Source of the DNA: Corynebacterium sp. ACRPH
Lineage (GTDB): Bacteria > Actinomycetota > Actinomycetes > Mycobacteriales > Mycobacteriaceae
Assembly: GCF_022347285.1 (NCBI RefSeq)
Contig: NZ_JAKRND010000003.1
Coordinates: 110,058-174,057, forward strand
Direction: 5' to 3'
Length of the DNA stretch: 64,000 bases
In this document: piece after piece, positions 38,899-49,118 of the stretch
Layout of the letters: every line of letters starts with the position of its first letter
How positions within the stretch are numbered: the stretch's first letter is position 1
Program-made: the position numbers and the translations under genes
Notes under the pieces: generated by a model
The model's database searches: none
What the model was told of the DNA's origin: nothing
The model's input: only the letters and a program-made list of their open reading frames with translations

Positions 38899-41800
38899 AT
38901 GGACCACGGCAGCCTAAAGAACCCTCACAGCAACCCACCCCTAAACCCTAACCACGACCTCGAAAAACGCCTCGGCGCCAGCGGGAAACCCAAGGTTCGG
39001 CTCGGGCAGCCCACGGATGCGATCCAGCCGTCGGAGTTATTCGATGGACTTGCCGGTGCCCTGGTCGAGGGTTCGGCGCAGGTGGATTACTCCCGGCCCT
39101 ATGCGATCCTCGGAGGGCCGGGCACGGGTAAGACGTCGCTGCTGATCTCCGCGGCGCGGGACTTTCTGCTGCAGGGGGGATCGGCGTCCGAAATAATGTT
39201 TTTCGCGCCGTCGAAGGAGGCGGCGACGGCCGTGCGCGCGGTGCTGTACCAGCGCATGGCCGGGGAGGGCGGCTACGCTGCGTCCGGCACGTTTGTGCGT
39301 TCGGTGCACTCGTGGGCCTTTGCGTTCTATCGCAGCGTGCAGACTCTGCGCGGGCAGAAGCAGCCCCGGTTGATTACGGGCGCGGAACACGACATGCAGA
39401 TCCGCGAGATTCTGCGGGGCACCGAGGAGGACGGCAACCGGTACTGGCCCGCCAACGTCGTCCCCGCGCTGAGCTACGCGGGCTTTGCCCAGCAGCTGCG
39501 TGACCTGCTGCTGCGTGCCACCGAACGTGGTCTATCGGCGCAGCAGCTGCAGGAGCTAGGGGTCGAACACGACCGCCCGATGTGGGAGGCCGCGGGGCGC
39601 TTCCAGGAGGAATACCAGCAGGTCCAGCGCCTGAGCCGTTCGGAGAGCCTGAACGCCTCCGAGCTGCTGCACGCGACCTTGGCGGCCTTTGAGAAGCCGG
39701 AAGGCGAGCAGCTGGTCGAGCGGCAACGGGAGAAGGTGAAGCTGCTGCTGGTCGACGATGCGCACAACCTGGATCCGGCCTCTGCCCGGCTGATCGAGAG
39801 CTTCATGGTGCCAGGGACCCGGACCCTTATCGTGGGCGATCCGGACCAGTGCGTGTTCCACTTCCGCGGTGCGGACGAGGCCTTCCTGGACTCCTACTCG
39901 CAGGACCCGGACCACCGGGTGGTTTTGAGTGCTTCTTATCGTTTGACGCCACCTGCGGCCCAGTCCGTGAACGCCCTCCGTAGGCACTTGGGCGCGCAGC
40001 CGAGCCGCGTGGAGCTGCGCTCTGCGGGTATTAGTGACAGTGCCATTTCGAGCGTGCGGGCAGATGGCAGCTCTGCAGGCGTCGATTCTGTGCAGGTGAC
40101 GATCACGCCGACGGAGACCGCGGAGCGGCTGAAGATTGTGGATGTGGTGCGGCGCGCGCACATCGAACAGCAGGTGGCTTGGGACGACATCGCCGTGATC
40201 GTGCGCGGCACCGGCAGTATCGCGCGGGTGCGCAGGACGCTGATGGCCTACGGCGTGCCCGTGAAGGTGGACCCGACCTCCGTGGTGCTGGCGGAACAAC
40301 CCCTGGTGCGGATGCTGCTGCTGGCTGCAGAAGCGAGCTACCGGGATCTCACTGTCGCGGAGATGCACAGTGTGCTGGAAGGCAGCGTGGGCGGCGCGGA
40401 TCCGGTAATGGTGCGCCGCGTACACCGCGCGGTGGCGCTGGCCATCCGCTCCGCGCAGATGGCCGGGCAGTCGCTGCGAGCCCACGAGGACGGCAGGCCC
40501 TTCCAGGCCGCGGACTACGTCACGGAGCTGCTGAACCACCCCGACGATCCGGACAATCAGTGGATTCTTGGCCACTGCGGACCCCGCGAGCAGGAGGTCA
40601 TCCAACGTGTGTCCACGGTCTTGGAGGCCGGGCGGCAGGCTTGGAAGAACCGCCAGGGCACGGAGATGGTGCTGTGGAAAATCTGGCAGGCCACCAAGCT
40701 GGACATGCACCTGCGTGCGCAAGCGCTGAAGGGTGGATCGCTCGGCGCGCAGGCCGACGCGGACTTAGACGCGGTGATGAGCCTGTTCGATATTCTGGGC
40801 GACTTCGCAGAGCGCAACCCGCACGCACAGATGGAGAGCTTCGTAGAGAACCTCCGCGCCCAGAAGGTGCCCACCGGAGGGCGCGACCAGCGCGGCGTGC
40901 GTGCCGGGGCCGTGGAAATCCTTCCGGCTCACGCGGCTGCGGGGCGCCAGTGGAAGGTGGTGGCCATCGCCGGAGTTCAGGAGGGCGAGTGGCCGACCGG
41001 CCCGACCGTCGGCGGGCTTTTCGGCCAACTGGAGCTGGTGGACCTGCTGGACCGGGGGATCGACCCGAGCGTGCCGGTGGCGCGTATCAACGATGCCATC
41101 GAGGAGGAGCGCAGGCTTTTCCTGCTGGCACTCAGCCGCGCATCCGACAGTGTGCACGTGACCTGCGTGCGGAACTCCGGCGATGAGGCGCTGGTGCCCT
41201 CAAGGTTCATCGCCGAGATGGGTGTGGAGCCCACGGAACTGGCTACAACCGACGAGGCGGAAGCTGCAGCGGGGAGCAAGGTCTCTGGCTCCGGGGCGGG
41301 CTCCTTGCCGCGCGTACTGGCCATCGAATCGTTGCTGGCGGAGCTGCGCGATGCCGTCACCGCCCCTAACCGCCCCGGCCACGAACGGCGTGCGGCAGCA
41401 CGGAACCTGGCCAAGATGGCGCAGGCCGGGGTGCACGGTGCAGCTCCCGAAGATTGGTGGGGCATGGCGGAGCCCTCCACGGACGCGCGTGTGCTGGCCG
41501 GGGATAAGATCCGATTGAGCCCTTCCAAGCTGGAGAGCTGGAGCACCTGCGCGTTGCGTACCTTCCTGGACAGCAACGGAGGGGTGAGCGAATCCACCGA
41601 GCCGATGCGCGTGGGCATCTTCATTCACGCTATCGCCGAGCAAATTGTGCAGGGCATGGATCTCGACGAGGCGCAGCTGGCCGTCCGCGAAATCCTTCCG
41701 CACGTGCTGGACGGACCAGCGTGGAAGGACGCGCACACGGTGGCGCGCTGGGAAAAGGGCGTCAAAAAGCTACACGACTTCATTACCGGCTACAGCGACC

Positions 41801-42279
41801 AAGAGCTCGAGACCGAGCGAACGCTACGGGCGCGCGTCGGACAGACTGCCGACGGGGTTGAGGTGACGCTGAGTGGGCGCGCCGACCTGCTGGTGACGAA
41901 CCCGGAGGACGGGCTGACACAGGTGATCGACTTCAAGACCGGCAAAAACGCTGTTTCGAAAAAAACTGCGGCGGAAAGTCCGCAGCTGAGCGCGTACCAG
42001 TTCCTACTCACGCTCACCGAGCGCCCAGGTGGTAATGGGCAAAAGTACCGCCCCGGGGGCGCAGAGTTGGTGTACCCGGGGACTTCGGCCAAGACGATTA
42101 CTGAAAGAAACCAGGCGGAGCTGACGAAAGAACAACTGAGCGGAGTACACGACCAACTTATGGAGATTGCGCCGGTGACAGCGGGGCCGACATACCTGGC
42201 CACGCTGAATGACGGCTGTAGGTATTGCGCCTTCAAGGCGATCTGCCCCGCACAGGACGAAGGGAACCAGGTGATTTAA
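38899..42279 (+). CDS. adnA: AdnA subunit of the AdnAB helicase-nuclease
   Basis: This protein of about 1126 residues has an N-terminal UvrD-like motor with Walker A ILGGPGTGKTSLL, motif II LLLVDDAHNLD (D-D instead of the usual D-E), and IVGDPDQCVFHFRGAD. A C-terminal RecB-type nuclease follows with GRADLLV...VIDFKTGK and SPQLSAYQ, and four cysteines around it (WSTCAL and CRYCAFKAICP) like the iron-sulfur staple of AddB. With AdnB it processes double-strand breaks in mycobacteria. The start is uncertain: ATG 38899 lacks a Shine-Dalgarno, and TTG 38869 abuts GGGAGG. Confidence 0.92.
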   Translation: MDHGSLKNPHSNPPLNPNHDLEKRLGASGKPKVRLGQPTDAIQPSELFDGLAGALVEGSAQVDYSRPYAILGGPGTGKTSLLISAARDFLLQGGSASEIMFFAPSKEAATAVRAVLYQRMAGEGGYAASGTFVRSVHSWAFAFYRSVQTLRGQKQPRLITGAEHDMQIREILRGTEEDGNRYWPANVVPALSYAGFAQQLRDLLLRATERGLSAQQLQELGVEHDRPMWEAAGRFQEEYQQVQRLSRSESLNASELLHATLAAFEKPEGEQLVERQREKVKLLLVDDAHNLDPASARLIESFMVPGTRTLIVGDPDQCVFHFRGADEAFLDSYSQDPDHRVVLSASYRLTPPAAQSVNALRRHLGAQPSRVELRSAGISDSAISSVRADGSSAGVDSVQVTITPTETAERLKIVDVVRRAHIEQQVAWDDIAVIVRGTGSIARVRRTLMAYGVPVKVDPTSVVLAEQPLVRMLLLAAEASYRDLTVAEMHSVLEGSVGGADPVMVRRVHRAVALAIRSAQMAGQSLRAHEDGRPFQAADYVTELLNHPDDPDNQWILGHCGPREQEVIQRVSTVLEAGRQAWKNRQGTEMVLWKIWQATKLDMHLRAQALKGGSLGAQADADLDAVMSLFDILGDFAERNPHAQMESFVENLRAQKVPTGGRDQRGVRAGAVEILPAHAAAGRQWKVVAIAGVQEGEWPTGPTVGGLFGQLELVDLLDRGIDPSVPVARINDAIEEERRLFLLALSRASDSVHVTCVRNSGDEALVPSRFIAEMGVEPTELATTDEAEAAAGSKVSGSGAGSLPRVLAIESLLAELRDAVTAPNRPGHERRAAARNLAKMAQAGVHGAAPEDWWGMAEPSTDARVLAGDKIRLSPSKLESWSTCALRTFLDSNGGVSESTEPMRVGIFIHAIAEQIVQGMDLDEAQLAVREILPHVLDGPAWKDAHTVARWEKGVKKLHDFITGYSDQELETERTLRARVGQTADGVEVTLSGRADLLVTNPEDGLTQVIDFKTGKNAVSKKTAAESPQLSAYQFLLTLTERPGGNGQKYRPGGAELVYPGTSAKTITERNQAELTKEQLSGVHDQLMEIAPVTAGPTYLATLNDGCRYCAFKAICPAQDEGNQVI

Positions 42280-45200
42280 ATGGATAGCAACCGACACATC
42301 TTCAGCCCTCAGGAGCTATCCCAGCTGATGGAGCAGAAGTTCGCCCCGACTGACGAGCAAGCGGAGGTTATCCAGGCCGGGCCATTCGGCAACTTCCTGG
42401 TCGTTGCCGGCGCAGGTGCGGGCAAGACCGAAACCATGGCGGCGCGTGCCGTGTGGATGGTGGCCAACGGCTACGCTCGGCCCGAGCAGATCCTGGGTCT
42501 GACCTTTACCCGTAAGGCCGCGGCCGAGCTGGGAGAGCGCATCCGCCAACGCCTGCAGACACTGGCGGGAAGCGCCTTCATGGACCAACTGCCAGCAGAC
42601 GATCCGCGGCGCGAGGTGCTAAAGAACATTGCGCCGGCGGTGGCGACCTACGACTCCTACGCAGGGGATATTGTCCGTGAATACGGTCTGCTGATCCCCT
42701 CAGAGCCAGCCGCCCGGCTCATTACCGCTGCCGAACGGTGGATGGTCGTCCGCGACGTGGTGTACAACTCTGACAGCTCTTTAAGCGCTCAACGGACCGT
42801 CCCCAACGTGATTGCGGACGTGTGCGCTCTATCGGACGAGATGGATAACCACCTGGTCGGCATCGAGGAGGTCGAGCAGGAAAACATGGCAGCGATGAAG
42901 CTGCTGGAAGAGCTGCCCAAGGGAGCGCGAAGCAGGAAGGAATTCACCGACGACAACACCAAATTCCTGGAAGCCCAGCAGTATCGCACCGAGCTGCTGA
43001 AGCTGGTGCGGAAATTTCGCGAGACTCTGCAGGAGCGCGATCTGCTGACCTTCGGGCAGCAGATGAGCAAGGCAGCGGAGCTTGTGCGCGATCACGAGAT
43101 GGTGGGGCAGGACCAGCGGCGCCGCTTCCGCGTGGTGATGCTGGACGAGTACCAGGACACCGGCCATGCCCAACGGGTCATGCTGCGTTCGCTATTTGGC
43201 GGCGGGCGCGCGGGCGAAGGTAACTTCTCCGCGATGGCGGTGGGCGACCCCATGCAGTCGATCTACCAATTCCGTGGAGCCACGGCCTCCAACCTGGAGA
43301 AATTCCGCACCGACTTTCCCGACGCGGCCGGGAAGCCGGCCGGAAAGCTGCAGCTGCTGACCTCCTGGCGCAACCCCACCATGGTGTTGGACATGGCCAA
43401 CAAAGTCTCTACATGGTCCATGGAACGCAGCACCGAAAGCACCGGGCGCCTGGTCTCCGAACTACGCCCGCGACCCGGTGCGGCAGCGGGGGAGGCGGCA
43501 GTGGCGTTCTTCGACGAGCGGGAGCAGGAACTCGACTGGCTGGCCGACAAGCTGCAGGCCCAATGGCAGGCTTACCAACGGAAACTGGAGACGGCGGACG
43601 ACCCGGCGAAGGTCAAGCCATTCTCCGCAGCGGTGCTAGTGACCGTAAACGCCGATGCAGTGCCGATCTACGAAAAACTAGTGGAACGCGGGGTGCCCGC
43701 GGACATGACAGCAGGGCCGGGGCTACTGAACATTCCCGAGGTCGCGGACGTGTTCGCAACACTGCGAGTACTGGTGGATCCGACCGATGACGTGGCACTG
43801 CTGCGGCTCTTGACGGGCCCGCGTTGGAACATCGGAGCCGCCGACCTTGCAGTTCTTACGCGCCGGGCGGAGCAGATCGCCCAACGCGGAGCTGAGGAAG
43901 CGGGCGCCATCGACGACGCTGCAATGGAACGGCAGCGTCAGGAAAGCATCGAACTACTCCGCACCCCTGGAGTGCGCGACGAGCTGATCGAGGCAGTGCT
44001 AGAGGCCATCCCGAACGCCACGGAGTTCTCCGTGGGACTGATCGATGCGCTCGCCGACCTGACCGACGCCGAGGAGATGGGCATGTCGGTCGAGGGAGCC
44101 CAGCGGCTAGCGCAGCTCGGCCGAGAGCTTGGATACCTGCGCCGCCACAGCCTGGGTAAGAACCTGCCGGACCTGCTGGCGGACATCGAAAAGATGCTGG
44201 GAGTCCGCACGGAAGTCCTCACCCGCTGGCACCGCCGCCCCGAACAGGCGATCGGCACCAGCCACCTGGATAAATTCGCGCAGATTGTGCGGGACGTTTC
44301 CCGCACCGGAACCGCCACCCCTAAGGCATTGGTGGAGTACCTGCTAGCAGCTCAATCGGAAGAAGACGGGCTGGACCCGGGCGAGGTGCAGCGCAAGGAC
44401 AACACCGTCCAGATTCTCACCGTTCACAAGGCAAAGGGGCTGGAGTGGGACATCGTCGCCGTGCCGCATGCCTCGCGTGAACGCTACGGGGATTATTCCC
44501 AGCCACGATCCGAGGATGCGTGGACCACCAAGGCACAAGTGCTGCCGAGCAGCCTGCGCGGCGATGCCGGAGACGGCCCGGGGGCATACCCGACGCTATT
44601 AACCGACGAGGCGGAAGACCGGGTCGGTCATACCAAGGCGTACAAAGAGTTCAACAAGCAGGTCAGCCGCTTCCGCGCCAAGGAGAACGATCGACTGTTT
44701 TATGTGGCCATCACCCGATCCGAACGGGTGTTGTACGTCAGCGGATCGGCCTTTAAAGCGTCTGCGAACCGAGGCAACGACCCATCAATTTGCCTTGCTC
44801 TGCTGCATGAGCACCTCCAGCAGAGTGGCGCAACGGACAGCGTGGGGCACTGGTCCGAAATGGGCAAGTACTACAAGGACCTGGATAAGATGCTGGACGA
44901 TCCGGACGGCCTGCCTATTGAAGATAAACAGATGCTGCCCGACCCAGAGATCAACGGCAAGCGCTTGGACTTTGAGGAGGCGCGCAAAGAACGAGATGCT
45001 GCCGCAGCCACCGGCGCCGTCTGGCCGTCCCCTGCCTCAGCCATTGCGAGCCCCGGCGTGGCCGAAGGTGCAAAGCAGGTGCGCAAGGAAATCGAGGCTA
45101 CGTACGCAGCACACGCGCAACACGCACAGGACCAGCCCGAGCCAGGCGTCGCTGCGAGCGAAGCGCCCACCACCCTCGCCGAGGCCTGGGACCTCGAGAC

Positions 45201-45900
45201 GAACCTGCTACTCGAGGAGTTCTCGGCAATGGATAATGCCGAGCTGGTGGTTCCGCTGAACGTTCGCATGACTGCCACCGAAGCCGTGAGCCTACGCAAG
45301 GATGACCAGGAGTTCGCCCTGCGCGCCCGCCGACCCATTCCGCTGGAGCCGAAGCCCTATGCCAAGCGCGGCACTGCTTTCCACAACTGGGTGGAGGAAC
45401 GATACAAGCAGGTCAGCCTGCTGGACGAAGATCAGCTCCCCGGCGCCTCCGATGCAACCCTGGAAGACCCGTATCTCGAAACGCTCAAGGAGGCCTTCCT
45501 GCGCTCCGAGTGGGCCGACCGCCAGCCCGAGAGCGTGGAAGGGGCGTACTCCGTCACTATCGGCGGCCACGTGTTCGAAGGCCGAATCGACGCGGTCTTC
45601 CACGACGGAACCGATCCCACCGCCGGATGGATCGTTGTGGACTGGAAGACCGGACGCAAACCTACCGGCGCGGATATGGATGCAGCCGCCATGCAGCTGG
45701 CCGTCTACAGGCTCGCCTGGGCGAAATTGCTCAGCGCGAAACTGGGGGTGGATGTGCCCGCCGAGAACGTCCGGGCTGCGTTCCACTATGTCGCGGCAAA
45801 TGAAACCTATGAACCGCGTACACTACTGTCTGCAGACGAGCTCGAAGGGATGCTTGGGGGCGTCACTACAAAGACCAACCAAGACAACAACGAGCAGTGA
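42280..45900 (+). CDS. adnB: AdnB subunit of the AdnAB helicase-nuclease
   Basis: This 1206-residue protein has a UvrD/PcrA-type motor: Walker A VVAGAGAGKTETMAARA, motif Ia LTFTRKAAAEL, motif II VVMLDEYQDTGHAQ, motif III AVGDPMQSIYQFRGA, and late motifs ILTVHKAKGLEWDIVAVPH and FYVAITRSERVLYVSG. A C-terminal PD-(D/E)XK nuclease carries GRIDAVF and IVVDWKTGRKP. Its ATG directly abuts the adnA stop. In mycobacteria AdnB is the lead motor of the dimer. Extra low-complexity Ala-rich sequence lies near residues 905-970. Confidence 0.93.
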   Translation: MDSNRHIFSPQELSQLMEQKFAPTDEQAEVIQAGPFGNFLVVAGAGAGKTETMAARAVWMVANGYARPEQILGLTFTRKAAAELGERIRQRLQTLAGSAFMDQLPADDPRREVLKNIAPAVATYDSYAGDIVREYGLLIPSEPAARLITAAERWMVVRDVVYNSDSSLSAQRTVPNVIADVCALSDEMDNHLVGIEEVEQENMAAMKLLEELPKGARSRKEFTDDNTKFLEAQQYRTELLKLVRKFRETLQERDLLTFGQQMSKAAELVRDHEMVGQDQRRRFRVVMLDEYQDTGHAQRVMLRSLFGGGRAGEGNFSAMAVGDPMQSIYQFRGATASNLEKFRTDFPDAAGKPAGKLQLLTSWRNPTMVLDMANKVSTWSMERSTESTGRLVSELRPRPGAAAGEAAVAFFDEREQELDWLADKLQAQWQAYQRKLETADDPAKVKPFSAAVLVTVNADAVPIYEKLVERGVPADMTAGPGLLNIPEVADVFATLRVLVDPTDDVALLRLLTGPRWNIGAADLAVLTRRAEQIAQRGAEEAGAIDDAAMERQRQESIELLRTPGVRDELIEAVLEAIPNATEFSVGLIDALADLTDAEEMGMSVEGAQRLAQLGRELGYLRRHSLGKNLPDLLADIEKMLGVRTEVLTRWHRRPEQAIGTSHLDKFAQIVRDVSRTGTATPKALVEYLLAAQSEEDGLDPGEVQRKDNTVQILTVHKAKGLEWDIVAVPHASRERYGDYSQPRSEDAWTTKAQVLPSSLRGDAGDGPGAYPTLLTDEAEDRVGHTKAYKEFNKQVSRFRAKENDRLFYVAITRSERVLYVSGSAFKASANRGNDPSICLALLHEHLQQSGATDSVGHWSEMGKYYKDLDKMLDDPDGLPIEDKQMLPDPEINGKRLDFEEARKERDAAAATGAVWPSPASAIASPGVAEGAKQVRKEIEATYAAHAQHAQDQPEPGVAASEAPTTLAEAWDLETNLLLEEFSAMDNAELVVPLNVRMTATEAVSLRKDDQEFALRARRPIPLEPKPYAKRGTAFHNWVEERYKQVSLLDEDQLPGASDATLEDPYLETLKEAFLRSEWADRQPESVEGAYSVTIGGHVFEGRIDAVFHDGTDPTAGWIVVDWKTGRKPTGADMDAAAMQLAVYRLAWAKLLSAKLGVDVPAENVRAAFHYVAANETYEPRTLLSADELEGMLGGVTTKTNQDNNEQ

Positions 45901-45913
45901 CGAGAGGACGTAG

Positions 45914-46996
45914 ATGAAGTACCGGCTGCGCGAACGCTTCCGCGCCGACGATGAAGTCGATGAGCTACCGCCGCACGCGCTGCTTAACATCGTCCAGATC
46001 CCGACCTCAGTGGTGCAAAGCCCCTGGTGGCTCATCGTCCGACGAATGTTCTACGCTTTCCTGCTGGTGCTGTTCGTCGCCTGCCTGGCCTACTTCGACC
46101 GGGACGGGTACGAGGGGATGGAAACGTTTGTAGACGCCCTGTACTACTCGTCGGTATCCCTGTCGACCACGGGCTATGGTGATGTCTCGCCGCAGACGCA
46201 AAATGCGCGGCTCGTAAACACCCTCATCATCACCCCGGCCCGCCTGATCTTCCTGATCCTGCTGGTCGGTACCACGCTGTCCGTCCTTACCGAAGAGTCC
46301 CGCAAGACCCTCAACATCCGCCGCTGGAGGAAGAAAATGCGCAACCACACCATCGTCATCGGCTATGGCACGAAGGGGCGCTCCGCCATCGCAGCACTCT
46401 TGGCCGACGGCGTATCGCCCTCGCAGATCGTGGTCGTGGATACGGACCGGGAGGTGCTGGACCAGGCCTCCGCGCAAGGGCTGGTGACCGTGCAGGGCTC
46501 CGCCACCAGGTCCGACGTTTTGAAGCTCGCCGGTGTTAACCGTGCTCGCGCCGTCGTTGTGGCTCCGAACCAGGACGATACCGCCGTGCTGATCACCCTG
46601 TCGGTGCGCGAGATCGCCCCGGCGGCAACCATCGTCGCCAGCGTGCGCGAATCCGATAACTCGCACTTGCTCCGCCAGTCCGGCGCGGACTCCGTGGTGA
46701 TTTCTTCCGAAACGGCGGGCCGTCTTATGGGGCTGGCGACCGTCACCCCGTCGGTGACGGAGATGATGGAGGATCTGCTGTCCCCGGACGAAGGTTTTTC
46801 CATCGCCGAGCGGCTGGTCAGCGAAGAGGAAGTGGGCGGCAACCCGCGCGTTCTGGAGGACGTGGTGCTGGGAGTGGTGCGCTCCGGCGAGCTGTACCGC
46901 ATCGACTCCGCCGAGGCGGAGACGATCGAACCGGGCGACCGTGTGCTGTATGTGCGCTCTAACCCGGGAGCCGACGACATCCTCGGCGCGAAGTAG
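45914..46996 (+). CDS. potassium channel with RCK (TrkA-N) domain, CglK-like
   Basis: This 360-residue channel has two membrane helices flanking a pore loop with the K+ selectivity filter TTGYGD, then a cytoplasmic RCK domain (VIGYGTKGRSAIAALL, VDTDREVLDQA, VQGSATRSDVLKLAGV) and a TrkA-C-like tail. C. glutamicum CglK has this layout and is needed for pH homeostasis. A second, in-frame ATG at 46337 starts exactly at the RCK domain and is preceded by GGAGG 6 nt away, so a separate soluble RCK protein of 219 residues may be made. It follows adnB by 13 nt. Confidence 0.9.
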   Translation: MKYRLRERFRADDEVDELPPHALLNIVQIPTSVVQSPWWLIVRRMFYAFLLVLFVACLAYFDRDGYEGMETFVDALYYSSVSLSTTGYGDVSPQTQNARLVNTLIITPARLIFLILLVGTTLSVLTEESRKTLNIRRWRKKMRNHTIVIGYGTKGRSAIAALLADGVSPSQIVVVDTDREVLDQASAQGLVTVQGSATRSDVLKLAGVNRARAVVVAPNQDDTAVLITLSVREIAPAATIVASVRESDNSHLLRQSGADSVVISSETAGRLMGLATVTPSVTEMMEDLLSPDEGFSIAERLVSEEEVGGNPRVLEDVVLGVVRSGELYRIDSAEAETIEPGDRVLYVRSNPGADDILGAK

Positions 46997-47007
46997 GGGT
47001 GCCTTAA

Positions 47008-49098
47008 GTGAGCTCCCTGCTGGACGGACTGGACCCGGAACAGGCAAGAGCTGCCTCGGCCCCGCGCGGGCCGGTCAGCATCATCGCCGGTGCCGGCACA
47101 GGTAAGACCCGCACCATTACCCACCGCATTGCTCACCTCGTGGACGGCGGGTTCGTCAACCCCGACCACGTTCTGGCGGTCACCTTCACCGCCCGCGCCG
47201 CCGCGGAACTGCGCGAACGCTTGGCGCTCATGAACATCCCCAAGGTGCAGGCCAAGACGTTTCACGCCGCGGCGATGCGGCAGCTGAAGTACTTCTGGCC
47301 CGCCTACGCCGGCGATCTGCCGTGGACGTTGCTGGATAACAAGTTCCGCATTGTCTCCCGCGCCGCCCGAGCCGTGGGAGTGGAAACCAGCACCGCGATG
47401 CTCGCCGACCTGATCGGGGAGATCGAATGGGCGAAGTCCTCTCTGATCAGCGCGGAAGACTACCCGGATTACGTCGAGCCCCGGCGCCGCGATTGCCCGG
47501 TAGACCCCAAGACATTCGTCAAGGTCTTTCAGGGGTACGAGAGCATGAAGACCACGCCCGAGGGCATGCTGCTGGACTTCGACGACCTGCTGTTGCACAT
47601 GGCGGCGGCTATCGAATCCAACACGGGCATCGCCGACGAGTTCCGCTCCCGCTACCGCACCTTCGTCGTCGACGAGTACCAGGACGTCACGCCCCTGCAG
47701 CAGCGCGTGCTGGACGCCTGGGTGGGCGACCGCGACGACCTGACCGTGGTGGGCGACGCCAACCAGACGATCTACAGCTTCAACGGCGCCACCCCGGAGT
47801 ACCTGCTGGACTTCACCACCAAGTATCCGGAATCCACCACCGTGCGCCTGTACCGCGACTATCGCTCCACCCCGCAGGTCGTGGACCTGGCGAACAACGT
47901 CATCGGCAAGGCGAAGGGGCGTGTGGCGGGTACTCGCCTGAAGTTGGAAGGCCAGCGCCCCGCAGGCCCACTCCCGCAGTTCCACGAGTACCCAGACGAG
48001 CCCGCCGAAGCTGTGGCGGTGGTTAAGGAAATCCAGGCGCTCATCAGCAAGGGCGTAGAGCCGGCGAACATCGCGATCCTGTACCGCATCAACTCGCAGT
48101 CGGCGAATTACGAATACGAGCTAGAACAGGCCGGAATCGGCTACCAGGTCAAGGGCGGCGAGGGCTTCTTCAAACGCACCGAGATCCGCGAGGGCATGAA
48201 TGCCATCATCGCCGCGGCGAAGAAGTACGACCCAGCTCCGGAAGACGTGCCCGATGCCGTCCGCGCCGCCCTCGTCCCCGTCGGCCTGACCACCACCGAA
48301 CCTTCCGGCTCGCAGGAACGCGCCCGCTGGCAGTCCCTGCAGGCGCTGTTCGACCTGGTTAAGGAGATCACCTCCAGCGCCGCCGAGCCCTTAAGCATGC
48401 CGGGCGTGGTGGCGCTGCTGAAGGAGCGTATGAGCGCGAAGAACCCGCCGAAGTTCCAGGGGGTTACCCTCGCCAGCATCCACGCCGCCAAGGGCCTGGA
48501 GTGGGATGCGGTCTTCCTCGTCGGCCTGAACGAAGGCACCCTGCCGATCCGCCATGCGCTCAAGGGCGCGGGCTCGGAGGAGGCCATCGAGGAGGAGCGC
48601 CGCCTGTTCTACGTCGGCATCACCCGCGCCCGCGAGCACCTGCACCTCAGCTGGTCGCTCGCGCGCCAGGAGGGGTCGAAGGCGAACCGTCACCGCACCC
48701 GCTTCCTCGACGGGCTGGTCCCGCAGGAGGAAGCAGCCGCCGCCCAGCGCCGCTCCGGCAACGGAGGTTCCCGCGAGAGACTCGGCACGCCGAAGAACGC
48801 CTGTGTCGTCTGCGGCGCCCGCCTGGGCAGCCCCGAACTGAAGATCCTCGGCCGCTGCGGCCAGCACGCCCCCGAAACCGATCACCTTTTGCTCACTGAG
48901 CTGCGCGATTGGCGCACCACCCAGGCGAAAGACAAGGCGGTGCCGGCGTATGTCATTTTTACTGACGCCACGTTGCGCGCCATCGCCGAAAAACTGCCCA
49001 CCACGTCTGACCAGTTGCTGGCTGTGCCGGGCATAGGCCCGGTGAAGGTCCAGGAGTTCGGTGAGGACGTGCTGGCTATCGTCAGCAACTATGCCTAA
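47008..49098 (+). CDS. uvrD2: ATP-dependent DNA helicase UvrD2
   Basis: This 696-residue SF1 helicase has Walker A IIAGAGTGKTRTITHRI, motif Ia VTFTARAAAELRERL, motif II VVDEYQDVTPLQ, motif III VVGDANQTIYSFNGA and FYVGITRAREHLHLS. A zinc-binding-like linker and a C-terminal HRDC domain (AVPAYVIFTDATLRAIAEKL, PGIGPVKVQEFGEDVL) follow. The linker is C-x2-C-x14-C-x2-H here (CVVCG...RCGQH), while mycobacterial UvrD2 has four cysteines. GTG start 11 nt after the channel gene. Confidence 0.93.
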   Translation: MSSLLDGLDPEQARAASAPRGPVSIIAGAGTGKTRTITHRIAHLVDGGFVNPDHVLAVTFTARAAAELRERLALMNIPKVQAKTFHAAAMRQLKYFWPAYAGDLPWTLLDNKFRIVSRAARAVGVETSTAMLADLIGEIEWAKSSLISAEDYPDYVEPRRRDCPVDPKTFVKVFQGYESMKTTPEGMLLDFDDLLLHMAAAIESNTGIADEFRSRYRTFVVDEYQDVTPLQQRVLDAWVGDRDDLTVVGDANQTIYSFNGATPEYLLDFTTKYPESTTVRLYRDYRSTPQVVDLANNVIGKAKGRVAGTRLKLEGQRPAGPLPQFHEYPDEPAEAVAVVKEIQALISKGVEPANIAILYRINSQSANYEYELEQAGIGYQVKGGEGFFKRTEIREGMNAIIAAAKKYDPAPEDVPDAVRAALVPVGLTTTEPSGSQERARWQSLQALFDLVKEITSSAAEPLSMPGVVALLKERMSAKNPPKFQGVTLASIHAAKGLEWDAVFLVGLNEGTLPIRHALKGAGSEEAIEEERRLFYVGITRAREHLHLSWSLARQEGSKANRHRTRFLDGLVPQEEAAAAQRRSGNGGSRERLGTPKNACVVCGARLGSPELKILGRCGQHAPETDHLLLTELRDWRTTQAKDKAVPAYVIFTDATLRAIAEKLPTTSDQLLAVPGIGPVKVQEFGEDVLAIVSNYA

Positions 49099-49118
49099 CT
49101 GTGTCTAACCGTGGCCAA

